Shown: one piece after another, positions 34,952 through 42,828 of the stretch
Layout: each line of letters opens with the position of its first letter
How positions within the stretch are numbered: position 1 is the stretch's first letter
Origin: Pseudomonas kuykendallii
Lineage (GTDB): Bacteria; Pseudomonadota; Gammaproteobacteria; Pseudomonadales; Pseudomonadaceae
Direction of reading: 5' to 3'
Length of the DNA stretch: 64,000 nucleotides
Assembly (NCBI RefSeq): GCF_900106975.1
Contig: NZ_FNNU01000001.1
Coordinates: 866,260-930,259, forward strand
Program-made: the position numbers and the translations under genes
The notes under the pieces: generated by a model
Seen by the model: the letters and a program-made list of their open reading frames with translations, nothing else
The model's database searches: none
Told to the model about the DNA's origin: nothing

Positions 34952-35932
34952 ATGGATAGCAAGACCACACTTTCGGAACTGCCGGTTCCAGCGGAGACAC
35001 TGCTCGCGCTGATGCACGCGCAGGGCGAGGTCGCGCGCCTGAGCGAGCGCGAACGCCTGTTCAGCGCCCTGCTGGGCAGCGTCAACGCCGTGCTTTGGGC
35101 ATTCGACTGGCAGACCCAACGGATGATCTACGTGAGCCCCGCCTACGAACGGATCTTCGGCCGTTCCGCCGCGCTGTTGCTCGCCGACTACGGCGAATGG
35201 CGCAACAGCATCTACCCCGACGACCTGGAGTACGCCGAGCAGAGTCTCGCCGAAGCGGTCGAGAAGGGCGCCGCGGAATTTCGCGAGTACCGCATCATCC
35301 GCGCTGACGGTCAGATTCGCTGGCTCAGCGACAAATGCTTCATCAACCGGCAGATCGGCAGTGGCGAATCGCTGACCATCGTCGGCATGGCCGAGGACAT
35401 CACCGAGAAGAAGCAGCTCGAAGGCGAACTGCAGCGCCTGGCGACCACCGACGTGCTCACCAAGAGCAGCAACCGCCGGCATTTCTTCGACTGCGCCCAG
35501 CGCGAGTTCGAGCACGCCAACCGCTTCGGCGCGCCGCTGGCGTTCCTGCTGCTGGACATCGATGACTTCAAGAAGATCAACGACACCCACGGCCACCAGA
35601 TGGGCGATCAGGTGCTGCAGCGCATCGCCCAGTGCGGTGCTACGGCGCTGCGCCGCGGCGACCTGTTCGGGCGCATCGGTGGCGAGGAGTTCGCCGCGGT
35701 GTTCCCCGGCTGCGACCCGGCGCTGGCGCAGCAGATCGCCGAGCGCCTGCAGCGCGAGGTGCAGCGGCTGATCTTCAGCAGCGCTGAGGGCGAGCCGTTC
35801 GGCGTCACCGTTAGCCAGGGATTGGTCAGCTTGCGCATCGAGGATGCAGCCCTCGGCGATCTGTTCGCCCGCGCGGACGCGGCGATGTATCAGGCCAAGC
35901 GCCAGGGCAAGAATCAGATCGTCCTGGCCTGA
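34952..35932 (+). CDS. PAS-GGDEF diguanylate cyclase
   Basis: This 326-residue soluble protein has an N-terminal PAS/PAC sensor (residues about 40-160, ending GMAEDITEKKQLEGELQ) and a C-terminal GGDEF domain with GRIGGEEFAAVFPG near 255. The inhibitory-site RxxD (RRGD) is correctly placed five residues before GGEEF. It should synthesise cyclic di-GMP in response to a PAS-sensed signal. It corresponds in build to PA0290 of P. aeruginosa. It lies 120 bp after desA; the gpuPAR genes I remember at this place in strain PAO1 are not present. Confidence 0.92.
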   Translation: MDSKTTLSELPVPAETLLALMHAQGEVARLSERERLFSALLGSVNAVLWAFDWQTQRMIYVSPAYERIFGRSAALLLADYGEWRNSIYPDDLEYAEQSLAEAVEKGAAEFREYRIIRADGQIRWLSDKCFINRQIGSGESLTIVGMAEDITEKKQLEGELQRLATTDVLTKSSNRRHFFDCAQREFEHANRFGAPLAFLLLDIDDFKKINDTHGHQMGDQVLQRIAQCGATALRRGDLFGRIGGEEFAAVFPGCDPALAQQIAERLQREVQRLIFSSAEGEPFGVTVSQGLVSLRIEDAALGDLFARADAAMYQAKRQGKNQIVLA

Positions 35933-36008
35933 CCTGTGACCGAGTGTCGCGATATCGTTCGCCTTGAACACATCTTGTGATGAATTGTTTTTGGCCGTTC
36001 CGCGGCGC

Positions 36009-36022
36009 TTGACCAGCGTCAA
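36009..36022 (+). promoter_or_regulatory. ANR/FNR box upstream of cytochrome c peroxidase
   Basis: TTGAC-CAGC-GTCAA is a full dyad with the spacing of the FNR/ANR consensus (TTGAT-N4-ATCAA). It ends 60 bp before the ATG of the di-heme peroxidase gene. P. aeruginosa cytochrome c peroxidase is known to be induced by ANR under low oxygen, so activation by ANR or DNR is expected here. Confidence 0.8.
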
Positions 36023-36082
36023 GCCTTGAGCGCCTCCCCAGGCCCATCGTCGTTTTAAATGACGAGCCTGAGGAGAAAGGCC

Positions 36083-37090
36083 ATGTACAAGCCGTTGATG
36101 TTAGCCATAGCGATGAGCCTGGGCGCGACTGCCTGGGCTGCCAGTCCGACCCCCGGCAATGAACCCATCCAGCCGATCCAGCCCGCCAAGGTGGTCAACG
36201 CGAGCAAGGTCGAACTCGGCAAGCAGCTGTTCTTCGATCCGCGGCTGTCCAAGTCCGGCTTCATTTCCTGCAACTCCTGCCACAACCTCAGCATGGGCGG
36301 CAGCGACAACCTGCCGACCTCCATCGGTCACAACTGGCACCAGGGGCCGATCAACTCGCCCACCGTGCTCAACTCCAGCATGAACATCGCGCAGTTCTGG
36401 GACGGTCGGGCGAAGACGCTCAAGGAACAGGCCGGCGGCCCGATCGCCAACCCCGGCGAGATGGCCTTCTCGCATGAACTGGCGCTCGACGTGCTGCGCT
36501 CGATCCCGCAGTACCGCGGGGCGTTCAAGGTGGTGTATGGCGACGATGGCGTGAAGATCGACGACGTCACCGACGCCATTGCGGCCTTCGAGGAAACCCT
36601 GGTCACGCCGCACTCGCCGTTCGATCGCTGGCTGCTCGGCGATGCGACCGCCATCAGCAGCACGGCCCAGGAGGGTTATCAGCTGTTCAAGAGCGCCGGT
36701 TGCGTGGCCTGCCACAACGGCGCGGCGGTGGGCGGCGGCTCGTTCCAGAAGATGGGCATGGTCGAAGCCTATGCCACCAAGAACAAGGCCGAGGGTGTCG
36801 CCGGGCTGACCGGCAAGGATGCCGATCGCATGATGTTCAAGGTGCCGACGCTGCGTAACGTCGAGCTGACCTACCCCTACTTCCACGACGGCGCCTACTG
36901 GACGCTGGAAGAGGCGGTGGATGTGATGGCGCGCCTGCAGCTGGGTCGCAAACTGAGCACCGATGAAGTCGGCCAGATCGTCGCCTTCCTCAAGACCCTG
37001 ACCGGCGATCAGCCGAGCTTCGCCCTGCCGATCCTGCCGCCTTCTACGGCACAAACGCCGCGGCCGCAGCCGTTCCCTGTGGCCAACTGA
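36083..37090 (+). CDS. Di-heme cytochrome c peroxidase
   Basis: This 335-residue periplasmic enzyme has a Sec signal peptide (residues 1-20, GATAWA-ASP). Two c-type heme motifs are present: CNSCH near residue 65 and CVACH near residue 205, with the CcpA-family blocks FFDPRLSKSGFISCNSCHNL, NIAQFWDGRAKTLKEQA and APYFHDG-like YPYFHDGAYWTLEEAVDVM. It reduces hydrogen peroxide to water with electrons from cytochrome c or azurin. GAGGAG precedes the ATG. It is similar in build to CcpR of P. aeruginosa. An ANR box upstream points to expression at low oxygen. Confidence 0.94.
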   Translation: MYKPLMLAIAMSLGATAWAASPTPGNEPIQPIQPAKVVNASKVELGKQLFFDPRLSKSGFISCNSCHNLSMGGSDNLPTSIGHNWHQGPINSPTVLNSSMNIAQFWDGRAKTLKEQAGGPIANPGEMAFSHELALDVLRSIPQYRGAFKVVYGDDGVKIDDVTDAIAAFEETLVTPHSPFDRWLLGDATAISSTAQEGYQLFKSAGCVACHNGAAVGGGSFQKMGMVEAYATKNKAEGVAGLTGKDADRMMFKVPTLRNVELTYPYFHDGAYWTLEEAVDVMARLQLGRKLSTDEVGQIVAFLKTLTGDQPSFALPILPPSTAQTPRPQPFPVAN

Positions 37091-37103
37091 CCGGCCGCGT
37101 AAC

Positions 37104-37134
37104 AAAAAGCCCCGCCAATCGGCGGGGCTTTTTT
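37104..37134. terminator. Bidirectional terminator between peroxidase and aguA
   Basis: Five A residues, the stem GCCCCGCC / GGCGGGGC with an AATC loop, then six T residues. It works in both directions for the convergent genes that end at 37090 and 37151. Confidence 0.95.
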
Positions 37135-37150
37135 ATCGGTCATCGAACGC

Positions 37151-38248
37151 TCAGGGCGCCGGTTGCTGCTGGGTGATGCAGTGGATGTTGCCGCCACCGA
37201 GGAGAATCTCGCGGCCCGGCACCATCACCACGCGGTGTTGCGGGAAAAGCCGCGCGAGGATCGCCTCCGCTTCGCTGTCCAGTGGGTCGTCGAAGCGCGG
37301 CGCGACGATGCCGCCGTTGACGATCAGGAAGTTCACGTAGGAAGCCGCCAGGCGGATCGACGGATCGCGCGGTTGCGAGCCGAGCGCCTTGTCGACGCCC
37401 GCGCACTCTTCGTCGCTGGCGTACAGCGGACCCGGAATCGGCATCTTGTGCACCTGCAACGGACGGCCCTTGGCGTCACGCGCCTTTTCCAGCACGCGCA
37501 TCGCCGCCTGGCAGCGCGGGTAGTTGGGGTTCTGCTCGTCGTCGGTCCACGCCAGCAGCACTTCGCCAGGGCGCACGTAGCAGCAGAAGTTGTCGACGTG
37601 GCCGTCGGTCTCGTCGTTGTACAGGCCGTCCGGCAACCAGATCACGGTGTCGATGGCCAACTGCTCGGCGAGCACCTGCTCGATCTGCTGACGCGACAGA
37701 TGCGGGTTGCGGTTGCGGTTGAGCAGGCACTCCTCGGTGGTGATCAGGGTGCCTTCGCCGTCCACGTGGATCGATCCGCCCTCGAGCACGAAGCCTTCGG
37801 TGCGGTAGCGGTCGCAGCGCTCGATCTCGAGCACCTTTCCCGCCACTTGGCGGTCACGGTTCCACGGGAAATAGAGGCCGCCGTCGAGGCCGCCCCAGGC
37901 GTTGAAGTCCCAGTCCACCCCGCGCACGCCACCTTTGCCGTCGATGACGAAGGTCGGGCCGCTGTCGCGCACCCAGGCGTCGTCGCTGCTGATCTCGACC
38001 ACGCGGATGTTGTCGGCATCCAGCTGCGCGCGGGCGTTCTCGTACTGTTCCGCGGACACCCCGACGGTCACCGGCTCGAACTGCGCGATGGCCTTGGCCA
38101 CCGCGGTGAACGCCGCCTGTGCCGGCTTGCCTCCGAGGCGCCAGTTGTCCGGGCGCTGTGGCCAGATCATCCAGGTCTGGCTGTGCGGCGCCCATTCGGC
38201 CGGCATGTGGAAGCCGTCGGCGCGCGGTGTGGTGTCGAGTGTCGGCAT
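37151..38248 (-). CDS. aguA: Agmatine deiminase
   Basis: This 365-residue guanidine-modifying enzyme hydrolyses agmatine to N-carbamoylputrescine and ammonia. Visible motifs are [18 protein letters not shown] at the start, [13 protein letters not shown] near 95, [11 protein letters not shown] near 217 and the catalytic Cys in [12 protein letters not shown] at about residue 357. In P. aeruginosa aguA forms an operon with aguB. Here the next gene upstream is the aguR-like regulator, 177 bp away, and aguB is missing. A palindrome overlaps its putative promoter. Confidence 0.96.
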   Translation of the reverse strand: MPTLDTTPRADGFHMPAEWAPHSQTWMIWPQRPDNWRLGGKPAQAAFTAVAKAIAQFEPVTVGVSAEQYENARAQLDADNIRVVEISSDDAWVRDSGPTFVIDGKGGVRGVDWDFNAWGGLDGGLYFPWNRDRQVAGKVLEIERCDRYRTEGFVLEGGSIHVDGEGTLITTEECLLNRNRNPHLSRQQIEQVLAEQLAIDTVIWLPDGLYNDETDGHVDNFCCYVRPGEVLLAWTDDEQNPNYPRCQAAMRVLEKARDAKGRPLQVHKMPIPGPLYASDEECAGVDKALGSQPRDPSIRLAASYVNFLIVNGGIVAPRFDDPLDSEAEAILARLFPQHRVVMVPGREILLGGGNIHCITQQQPAP

Positions 38249-38340
38249 TGTGCTCTCCGAGAATTCTGCTGGGCGGCCTGCGCCGGAATGGAGTTGGACC
38301 GTGGCGTTCGGGACGGTTCCCGAGCGGTTCGGATGGCAGA

Positions 38341-38368
38341 CTTATAGTCGATAAAGATCGATATTCAA
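38341..38368 (-). promoter_or_regulatory. Putative aguA promoter with operator palindrome in the spacer
   Basis: Read on the minus strand, TTGAAT (38368-38363) and TATAAG (38346-38341) are separated by 16 bp. The spacer is almost entirely the palindrome TCGAT-CTTT-ATCGA (38348-38361). A repressor bound there would block RNA polymerase, as for many TetR-type operators. The aguA ATG is about 90 bases downstream. A second copy of the palindrome is at 38411-38424. Confidence 0.72.
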
Positions 38369-38410
38369 AAGGATTTAGTAGCGTTGCATACCATATTTAA
38401 GTGCATTAGG

Positions 38411-38424
38411 CCGATAAAGATCGG
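38411..38424. promoter_or_regulatory. Second copy of the agu palindrome
   Basis: CCGAT-AAAG-ATCGG has the same core (CGAT-AAAG-ATCG) as the element at 38348-38361. The two centres are 63 bp apart, about six helical turns. It ends one base before the stop codon of the aguR-like gene. Candidate cooperative operator for that TetR protein. Confidence 0.65.
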
Positions 38425-38425
38425 A

Positions 38426-39055
38426 TCATGGACGGCGCGGTAAAAACTCTGGAAGGTAGAGCCCCAGGTAGGCATCGAACACGCGCCGGCCCTCTTCGGC
38501 CAGGCGCGGGGTGATGCAGCCGTGTTGCTGCATCGAGCGGGCATAGACCCGGTCGCCCAGTTCCATGGCCAGGGCGAACACCTCGATCTCCGTGGGCAGC
38601 GCCGGCAGGACGAAATGCCGGTCGAACAGCGCCTGCATCAGGCGGCCCAGTTCGAGGTCGTGCTGGCGGTCCGCCTGGACCAGCTCGGCGAGGCCGTGCT
38701 GGGTGAGGATCAACTGTCGCGCGGCGGCGTCCTCGGCGTAGATCGCCAGCATGCGCGCTTCGACGATCCGCGAAAGATCGCGCCAGGTGCGCAGGTCGTC
38801 GTCGGCGATGGGCTCGGCGAGGCAGGCGCGGAAGGCGGCGTGCACCTCGGCGGTGAGCGCCTGGAGCAGGGCGGGAACGCCGGCGAAGAAGTGGTAGACC
38901 GAGGACGGCGGGATCTGTGCGCGCTCGGCCACGCTGTACACCGAGAGCCCGACGATACCCTGTTCGGCCAGCAGGGCGCGCGCGGCGACGAGGATAGCGT
39001 CGATCCTCGCCTGGCTGCTGGCGCGGGGTTTGCGGGGCGTGGCGGTGCGCGGCAT
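38426..39055 (-). CDS. aguR: TetR-family regulator, AguR-like
   Basis: This 209-residue protein has an N-terminal TetR helix-turn-helix (residues about 18-65: ILVAARALLAEQGIVGLSVY; IPPSSVYHFFAG) and a helical ligand domain. AguR of P. aeruginosa represses aguBA and responds to agmatine and N-carbamoylputrescine. The position directly upstream of aguA and the operator-like palindromes in between support the same role. The symbol is by context; sequence identity to AguR could not be measured. Confidence 0.8.
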   Translation of the reverse strand: MPRTATPRKPRASSQARIDAILVAARALLAEQGIVGLSVYSVAERAQIPPSSVYHFFAGVPALLQALTAEVHAAFRACLAEPIADDDLRTWRDLSRIVEARMLAIYAEDAAARQLILTQHGLAELVQADRQHDLELGRLMQALFDRHFVLPALPTEIEVFALAMELGDRVYARSMQQHGCITPRLAEEGRRVFDAYLGLYLPEFLPRRP

Positions 39056-39122
39056 GTGGGGTCCTGTGCGGGCGCTGTAGAGCGGCGAGCATAGCGAAAA
39101 GCCTGTCGCTACGCCCGCCGCC

Positions 39123-40196
39123 TCACTCGCCGCTGCGAAAGCGCGCCCAGACTTCGTCGCGCACGCTGGCGTGGCCGTCCGGCAGCGGGTCCAGGGCGAA
39201 CAGCCGGCGCTTGGTGTCTCGGTCCGGGTAGAGCCCCGGCAGGTCGCGCAGGGCCGGGTCGATGAAGCCCTGCGCGTCGGCGTTCGGGCTCGGATAGAGG
39301 GTTTCCTCGCTGATCAGCGCGGCCACCTGCGGCTGCATCAGGTAGTCGATGAAGCGATGGGCCAAGTCGGCGTGCGGCGCGCTGGCCGGAATCACCAGGT
39401 TATCGATGAACAGCGCCGAGCCTTCCTCGGGAATTAAGAAGCGCACCGGCTGCCCGGCCTTGGCGGCGGCAAGGGCGTCGCCGACCCAGGCCAGCGACAC
39501 GCAGAGCCTGCCGTTCGCCAGGTCGTCGATGTAGCGCTCGCTGTCGACGTACTTCAGCCGTGGCCGTAGCGCGTTCAGGGTTTCGCCGGCGGCGCGCAGG
39601 CGAGTGGTCGAGCTGCGCGCGAGGCTGTAGCCGGTGTAGTTGAGGAGTATCGAGAGCACTTCGTCCGGCGCGTCGATCACGCTCATTCCGCAGCCCGCCA
39701 GGCGCGCGCTCTGCACTGGGTCGAAGAGCAGGCTCCAGCTGTTCGGCAGCGGGCCTCCGTAGGCGGCCTCGGCTTTCGGCTGGTTGATCGCCAGGCCGAC
39801 CGAGCCCCACAGATAGGGCACCGCGTAACGGTTCTGCGGATCGAACGCGGCGAGTTTGTTCAGCAGCGACTTGTCCAGGTGGCTGCGGTTCGGCAGACGG
39901 GCGAAATCCAGCGGCTGCAGGCGCTTCTCGCGGATCAGCTTCGGCAACGCGTCGTGGGACGGCACGGCGACGTCGATGGCGTCGCCGGCATCCAGGCGCT
40001 GCAGCAGTTCCTCGGCGGTGGCGTAGGTGTGGTAGTCGACGTGAATGCCGCTCTCACGCTCGAAGTTTTCCAGCACCTGCGGCGCGATGTAGTCGTTCCA
40101 GTTGTAGACGGTGATGCTGGGGCCGGACGGCGTGGCCTCGGTGGCGAACACCAGCAACGGCGTCAGGGCGAACAGCAGCGAGATACGGCGAAGCAT
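39123..40196 (-). CDS. Polyamine-type periplasmic binding protein (PA0295-like)
   Basis: This 357-residue PotF/SpuD-type protein has a Sec signal peptide (residues 1-19). Shared marks are ITVYNWNDYIAPQVLENFE, RYAVPYLWGSVGLAINQPKA, YVDSERYIDDLANGRLCVSLAW and the LYPSPNADA region. It is more divergent than SpuD and SpuE, and several ligand-contact positions differ (SERYIDD in place of SSKYIGD). It has no permease beside it and may present a distinct amine to SpuFGH or act as a sensor. ATG 40196 was chosen for the signal peptide. Confidence 0.87.
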   Translation of the reverse strand: MLRRISLLFALTPLLVFATEATPSGPSITVYNWNDYIAPQVLENFERESGIHVDYHTYATAEELLQRLDAGDAIDVAVPSHDALPKLIREKRLQPLDFARLPNRSHLDKSLLNKLAAFDPQNRYAVPYLWGSVGLAINQPKAEAAYGGPLPNSWSLLFDPVQSARLAGCGMSVIDAPDEVLSILLNYTGYSLARSSTTRLRAAGETLNALRPRLKYVDSERYIDDLANGRLCVSLAWVGDALAAAKAGQPVRFLIPEEGSALFIDNLVIPASAPHADLAHRFIDYLMQPQVAALISEETLYPSPNADAQGFIDPALRDLPGLYPDRDTKRRLFALDPLPDGHASVRDEVWARFRSGE

Positions 40197-40320
40197 TGAA
40201 ACCCTCCCTGGTTGACGATGCGCGGCAAAGCGCCGCCGAGAACCGTCCGTTGCGGCGCGTGGCCAGGCGGTCTTCGGCATTGGCGGTGCAAGGAGCGCCG
40301 GCGAGGCCGGCGTCGGACCC

Positions 40321-41697
40321 TTAGACGGTATGCAGGTACCAGTTGTATTCGAGGTCGGAGATCGAGTGCTCGAACTCTTCCAGCTCGCTTTCCTTGCAGG
40401 CGACGAAGATGTCGATGTAGTCGGGGCTGATGTACTTCGCCATCACCTCGCTGTCGTCCAGCTCGCGCAACGCGTCGCGCAAGTTGTTGGGCAGGCTCTG
40501 CTCGTTCTGCTCGTAGGAGTTGCCCTCGATCGGCTCGCCCGGCTCGATCTCGTTGGTCAGCCCGTGGTGCACGCCGGCCAGCAGCGCCGCCATCAGCAGG
40601 TACGGGTTGGCGTCCGCGCCGGCGACGCGTTGCTCGATACGCACCGCTTCCGGGCTGCCGGTCGGCACGCGCAACGCCACGGTACGGTTGTCGAGCCCCC
40701 AGCATGGCGAATTCGGCACGTAGAACTGCGCGCCGAAGCGGCGGTAGGAGTTCACGTTCGGGCAGAGGAAGGCCATCGAGGCGCCCATGGTCTCCAGCAC
40801 ACCGCCGATCGCGTGACGCAAAGCGGCGTTCTGCTGGGGATCATCGCTGGCGAAGATGTTCTTGCCGTCTTTGTCGAGGATCGAGATGTGCACGTGCAGG
40901 CCGTTGCCTGCCTGGCCCGGGTAGGGCTTGGCCATGAAGGTGGTGTCCATCTCATGGTCGTAGGCGATGTTCTTGATCAGCCGCTTGAGCAGCACCGCGT
41001 AGTCGCAGGCCTTGATCGGATCGGCGACGTGGTGGAGGTTGACTTCGAACTGCGCCGGGGCACTTTCCTTGACGATGGCGTCGGCCGGGATGCCCTGCTC
41101 CTTGGCGCCTTCGAGGATGTCCTGCAGGCAGTCGACGTATTCGTCCAGGTCGTCGATCAGGTAGACCTGGGTCGAGTGCGGGCGCTTGCCTGAGATCGGT
41201 GAGCGCGGCGGCTGCGGACGGCCGTTCACGTTCTCCTGGTCGATCAGGTAGAACTCCAGCTCGAACGCCGCGCAAATGGTCAGGCCCATGGCGTCGAACT
41301 TCTCCACCACCTGGCGCAGCACCTCGCGCGGGTCGGCGAAGAACGGCTTGCCGTCGAGCTCGTGCATGGTCATCAGCAACTGCGCGGTGGGGCGCTTCTG
41401 CCAGGGCTCGTTGCTCAGGGTATTGGGGATCGGAAAGCAGATGCGGTCGGCGTCGCCGATGTCCAGGCCGAGGCCGGTGCTTTCCACGGTGGAGCCGTTG
41501 ATATCGAGGGCGAAGAGCGAGGCGGGGAGGTTGATGCCCTTTTCGTAAACCTTGTGGAGGCTGGTTCGTTCGATGCGCTTGCCGCGCACCACGCCATTCA
41601 TATCTGCGATCAGGAGGTCGACGAACAGGACCTCAGGATGTTCCTTAAGGAATGCGTTCGCTTCGTTGAGCTGAACGGCACGCGGGGGTACCGACAT
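40321..41697 (-). CDS. spuI: Gamma-glutamylpolyamine synthetase SpuI
   Basis: This 458-residue glutamine-synthetase-type ligase couples glutamate to putrescine or another polyamine with ATP. Visible blocks are LIADMNGVVRGKRI, FELEFYLIDQENVNGRPQPP, SAPAQFEVNLHHVADPIKACD, TFMAKPYPGQAGNGLHVHIS and NPYLLMAALLAGVHHG. The long C-terminal region ends LEYNWYLHTV. It is divergent from spuA, as in P. aeruginosa, where it is PA0296 (also called pauA1, as I recall). Confidence 0.94.
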   Translation of the reverse strand: MSVPPRAVQLNEANAFLKEHPEVLFVDLLIADMNGVVRGKRIERTSLHKVYEKGINLPASLFALDINGSTVESTGLGLDIGDADRICFPIPNTLSNEPWQKRPTAQLLMTMHELDGKPFFADPREVLRQVVEKFDAMGLTICAAFELEFYLIDQENVNGRPQPPRSPISGKRPHSTQVYLIDDLDEYVDCLQDILEGAKEQGIPADAIVKESAPAQFEVNLHHVADPIKACDYAVLLKRLIKNIAYDHEMDTTFMAKPYPGQAGNGLHVHISILDKDGKNIFASDDPQQNAALRHAIGGVLETMGASMAFLCPNVNSYRRFGAQFYVPNSPCWGLDNRTVALRVPTGSPEAVRIEQRVAGADANPYLLMAALLAGVHHGLTNEIEPGEPIEGNSYEQNEQSLPNNLRDALRELDDSEVMAKYISPDYIDIFVACKESELEEFEHSISDLEYNWYLHTV

Positions 41698-41974
41698 GAT
41701 GCAACACCTATATTGTTAAAAATATCAATCATGCGACTGATGTGAAGGGAGTCAATCCGAATCCCCTTGTGATGTCAATAGTGCCCCATATTGCCCTAAA
41801 AAGGAGCCTTGCGGCCATCTTTGGGGCGTTTCAGGGCATTGCGAGGGGCCTGAAAACTTGGCTTACGGCGCCGCCCGACACGGGTGTGTTATATTTTTTA
41901 CAGAAGTGTTGTGTAAAAAAATGAACAACGCTACTCTCCGGCAGAACCCCAGACAGCAAACAATCGGGTGTCCC
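41698..41974. promoter_or_regulatory. Divergent spuI / spuABCDEFGH control region
   Basis: No gene is supported in this 277-bp spacer; a 60-codon rightward frame at 41742 lacks a ribosome site. AT-rich stretches occur at 41700-41735 (spuI side) and 41885-41930 (spuA side: TTATATTTTTTACAG and TTGTGTAAAAAAATG), the likely promoter zones. An in-frame ATG at 41921 could start a longer SpuA but lacks a good ribosome site. Confidence 0.55.
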
Positions 41975-42727
41975 ATGCCTCGCCTGCCGTTGATCGGCGT
42001 CACCGCGTGCACCAAGCAGATCGGCCTCCATCCCTATCATATCGCCGGCGACAAGTACGTCCGCGCGGTGGCCGTCGGTGCCCAGGGTTTGCCCCTGATC
42101 ATCCCTTCGCTGGCCGAGCTGATCGACCAGCCGACCCTGTTGGAAAATCTAGACGGTCTGTTGTTCACCGGCTCGCCTTCCAACGTCGAACCTCATTATT
42201 ACGGCGGCCCCGCCAGCGCGCCCGGCACGCCCCACGACAGCCTGCGTGACCGCACCACGCTGCCGCTGATCCGCGCGGCACTGGCGGCCGGCGTGCCGAT
42301 CCTCGGCATCTGCCGCGGCTTCCAGGAGATGAACGTCGCGCTCGGCGGCAGCCTGCACCAGAAGGTCCATGAGGCCGGCCCATTCCAGGATCACCGCGAG
42401 CCTGAGAACGAGCCGGTCGAGGTGCAATACGCGCCCAGTCATGCGCTGCACGTGCAGCCTGGCGGCGTGCTCGCCGGGCTCGGCCTGGCGGCGGAGATTC
42501 AGGTCAACTCCATCCACGGCCAGGGCATCGACCGCCTGGCGCCCGGCCTGCGTGTCGAGGCCACGGCCCCCGACGGGCTGATCGAAGCCTTCTCCGCCAT
42601 CGACGCGCGGAGTTTCGCCCTCGGCGTGCAGTGGCACCCGGAGTGGCAGGTGCTTTCAAATCCGGATTATCTCGCCATCTTCCAGGCCTTTGGTGAGGCT
42701 TGCAGGGAGAGGGCGGGGCAACGCTGA
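41975..42727 (+). CDS. spuA: Gamma-glutamyl polyamine/GABA hydrolase SpuA (class I glutamine amidotransferase fold)
   Basis: This 250-residue PuuD-like enzyme hydrolyses gamma-glutamyl intermediates of polyamine breakdown. The catalytic Cys is in GICRGFQEMNVALGGSLHQ near residue 112 and the His in FALGVQWHPEWQ near 225. It begins MPRLPLIGVTACTKQIGLHP. First gene of the spu operon, followed 100 bp later by spuB. Confidence 0.93.
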   Translation: MPRLPLIGVTACTKQIGLHPYHIAGDKYVRAVAVGAQGLPLIIPSLAELIDQPTLLENLDGLLFTGSPSNVEPHYYGGPASAPGTPHDSLRDRTTLPLIRAALAAGVPILGICRGFQEMNVALGGSLHQKVHEAGPFQDHREPENEPVEVQYAPSHALHVQPGGVLAGLGLAAEIQVNSIHGQGIDRLAPGLRVEATAPDGLIEAFSAIDARSFALGVQWHPEWQVLSNPDYLAIFQAFGEACRERAGQR

Positions 42728-42828
42728 GCGACGACTTTCTGCGCTTTTTCCGTTGCGCTGACCACCCCGGTCGGCGCTACGCTGGGAGCTGCAGCGCTTG
42801 CCGCGACGCAAACAACCCTGAGGTCTTT

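Noticed and set aside
41742-41924. 60-codon rightward frame between spuI and spuA
   Set aside because: No ribosome site and it overlaps the likely spuA promoter; no family recognised.
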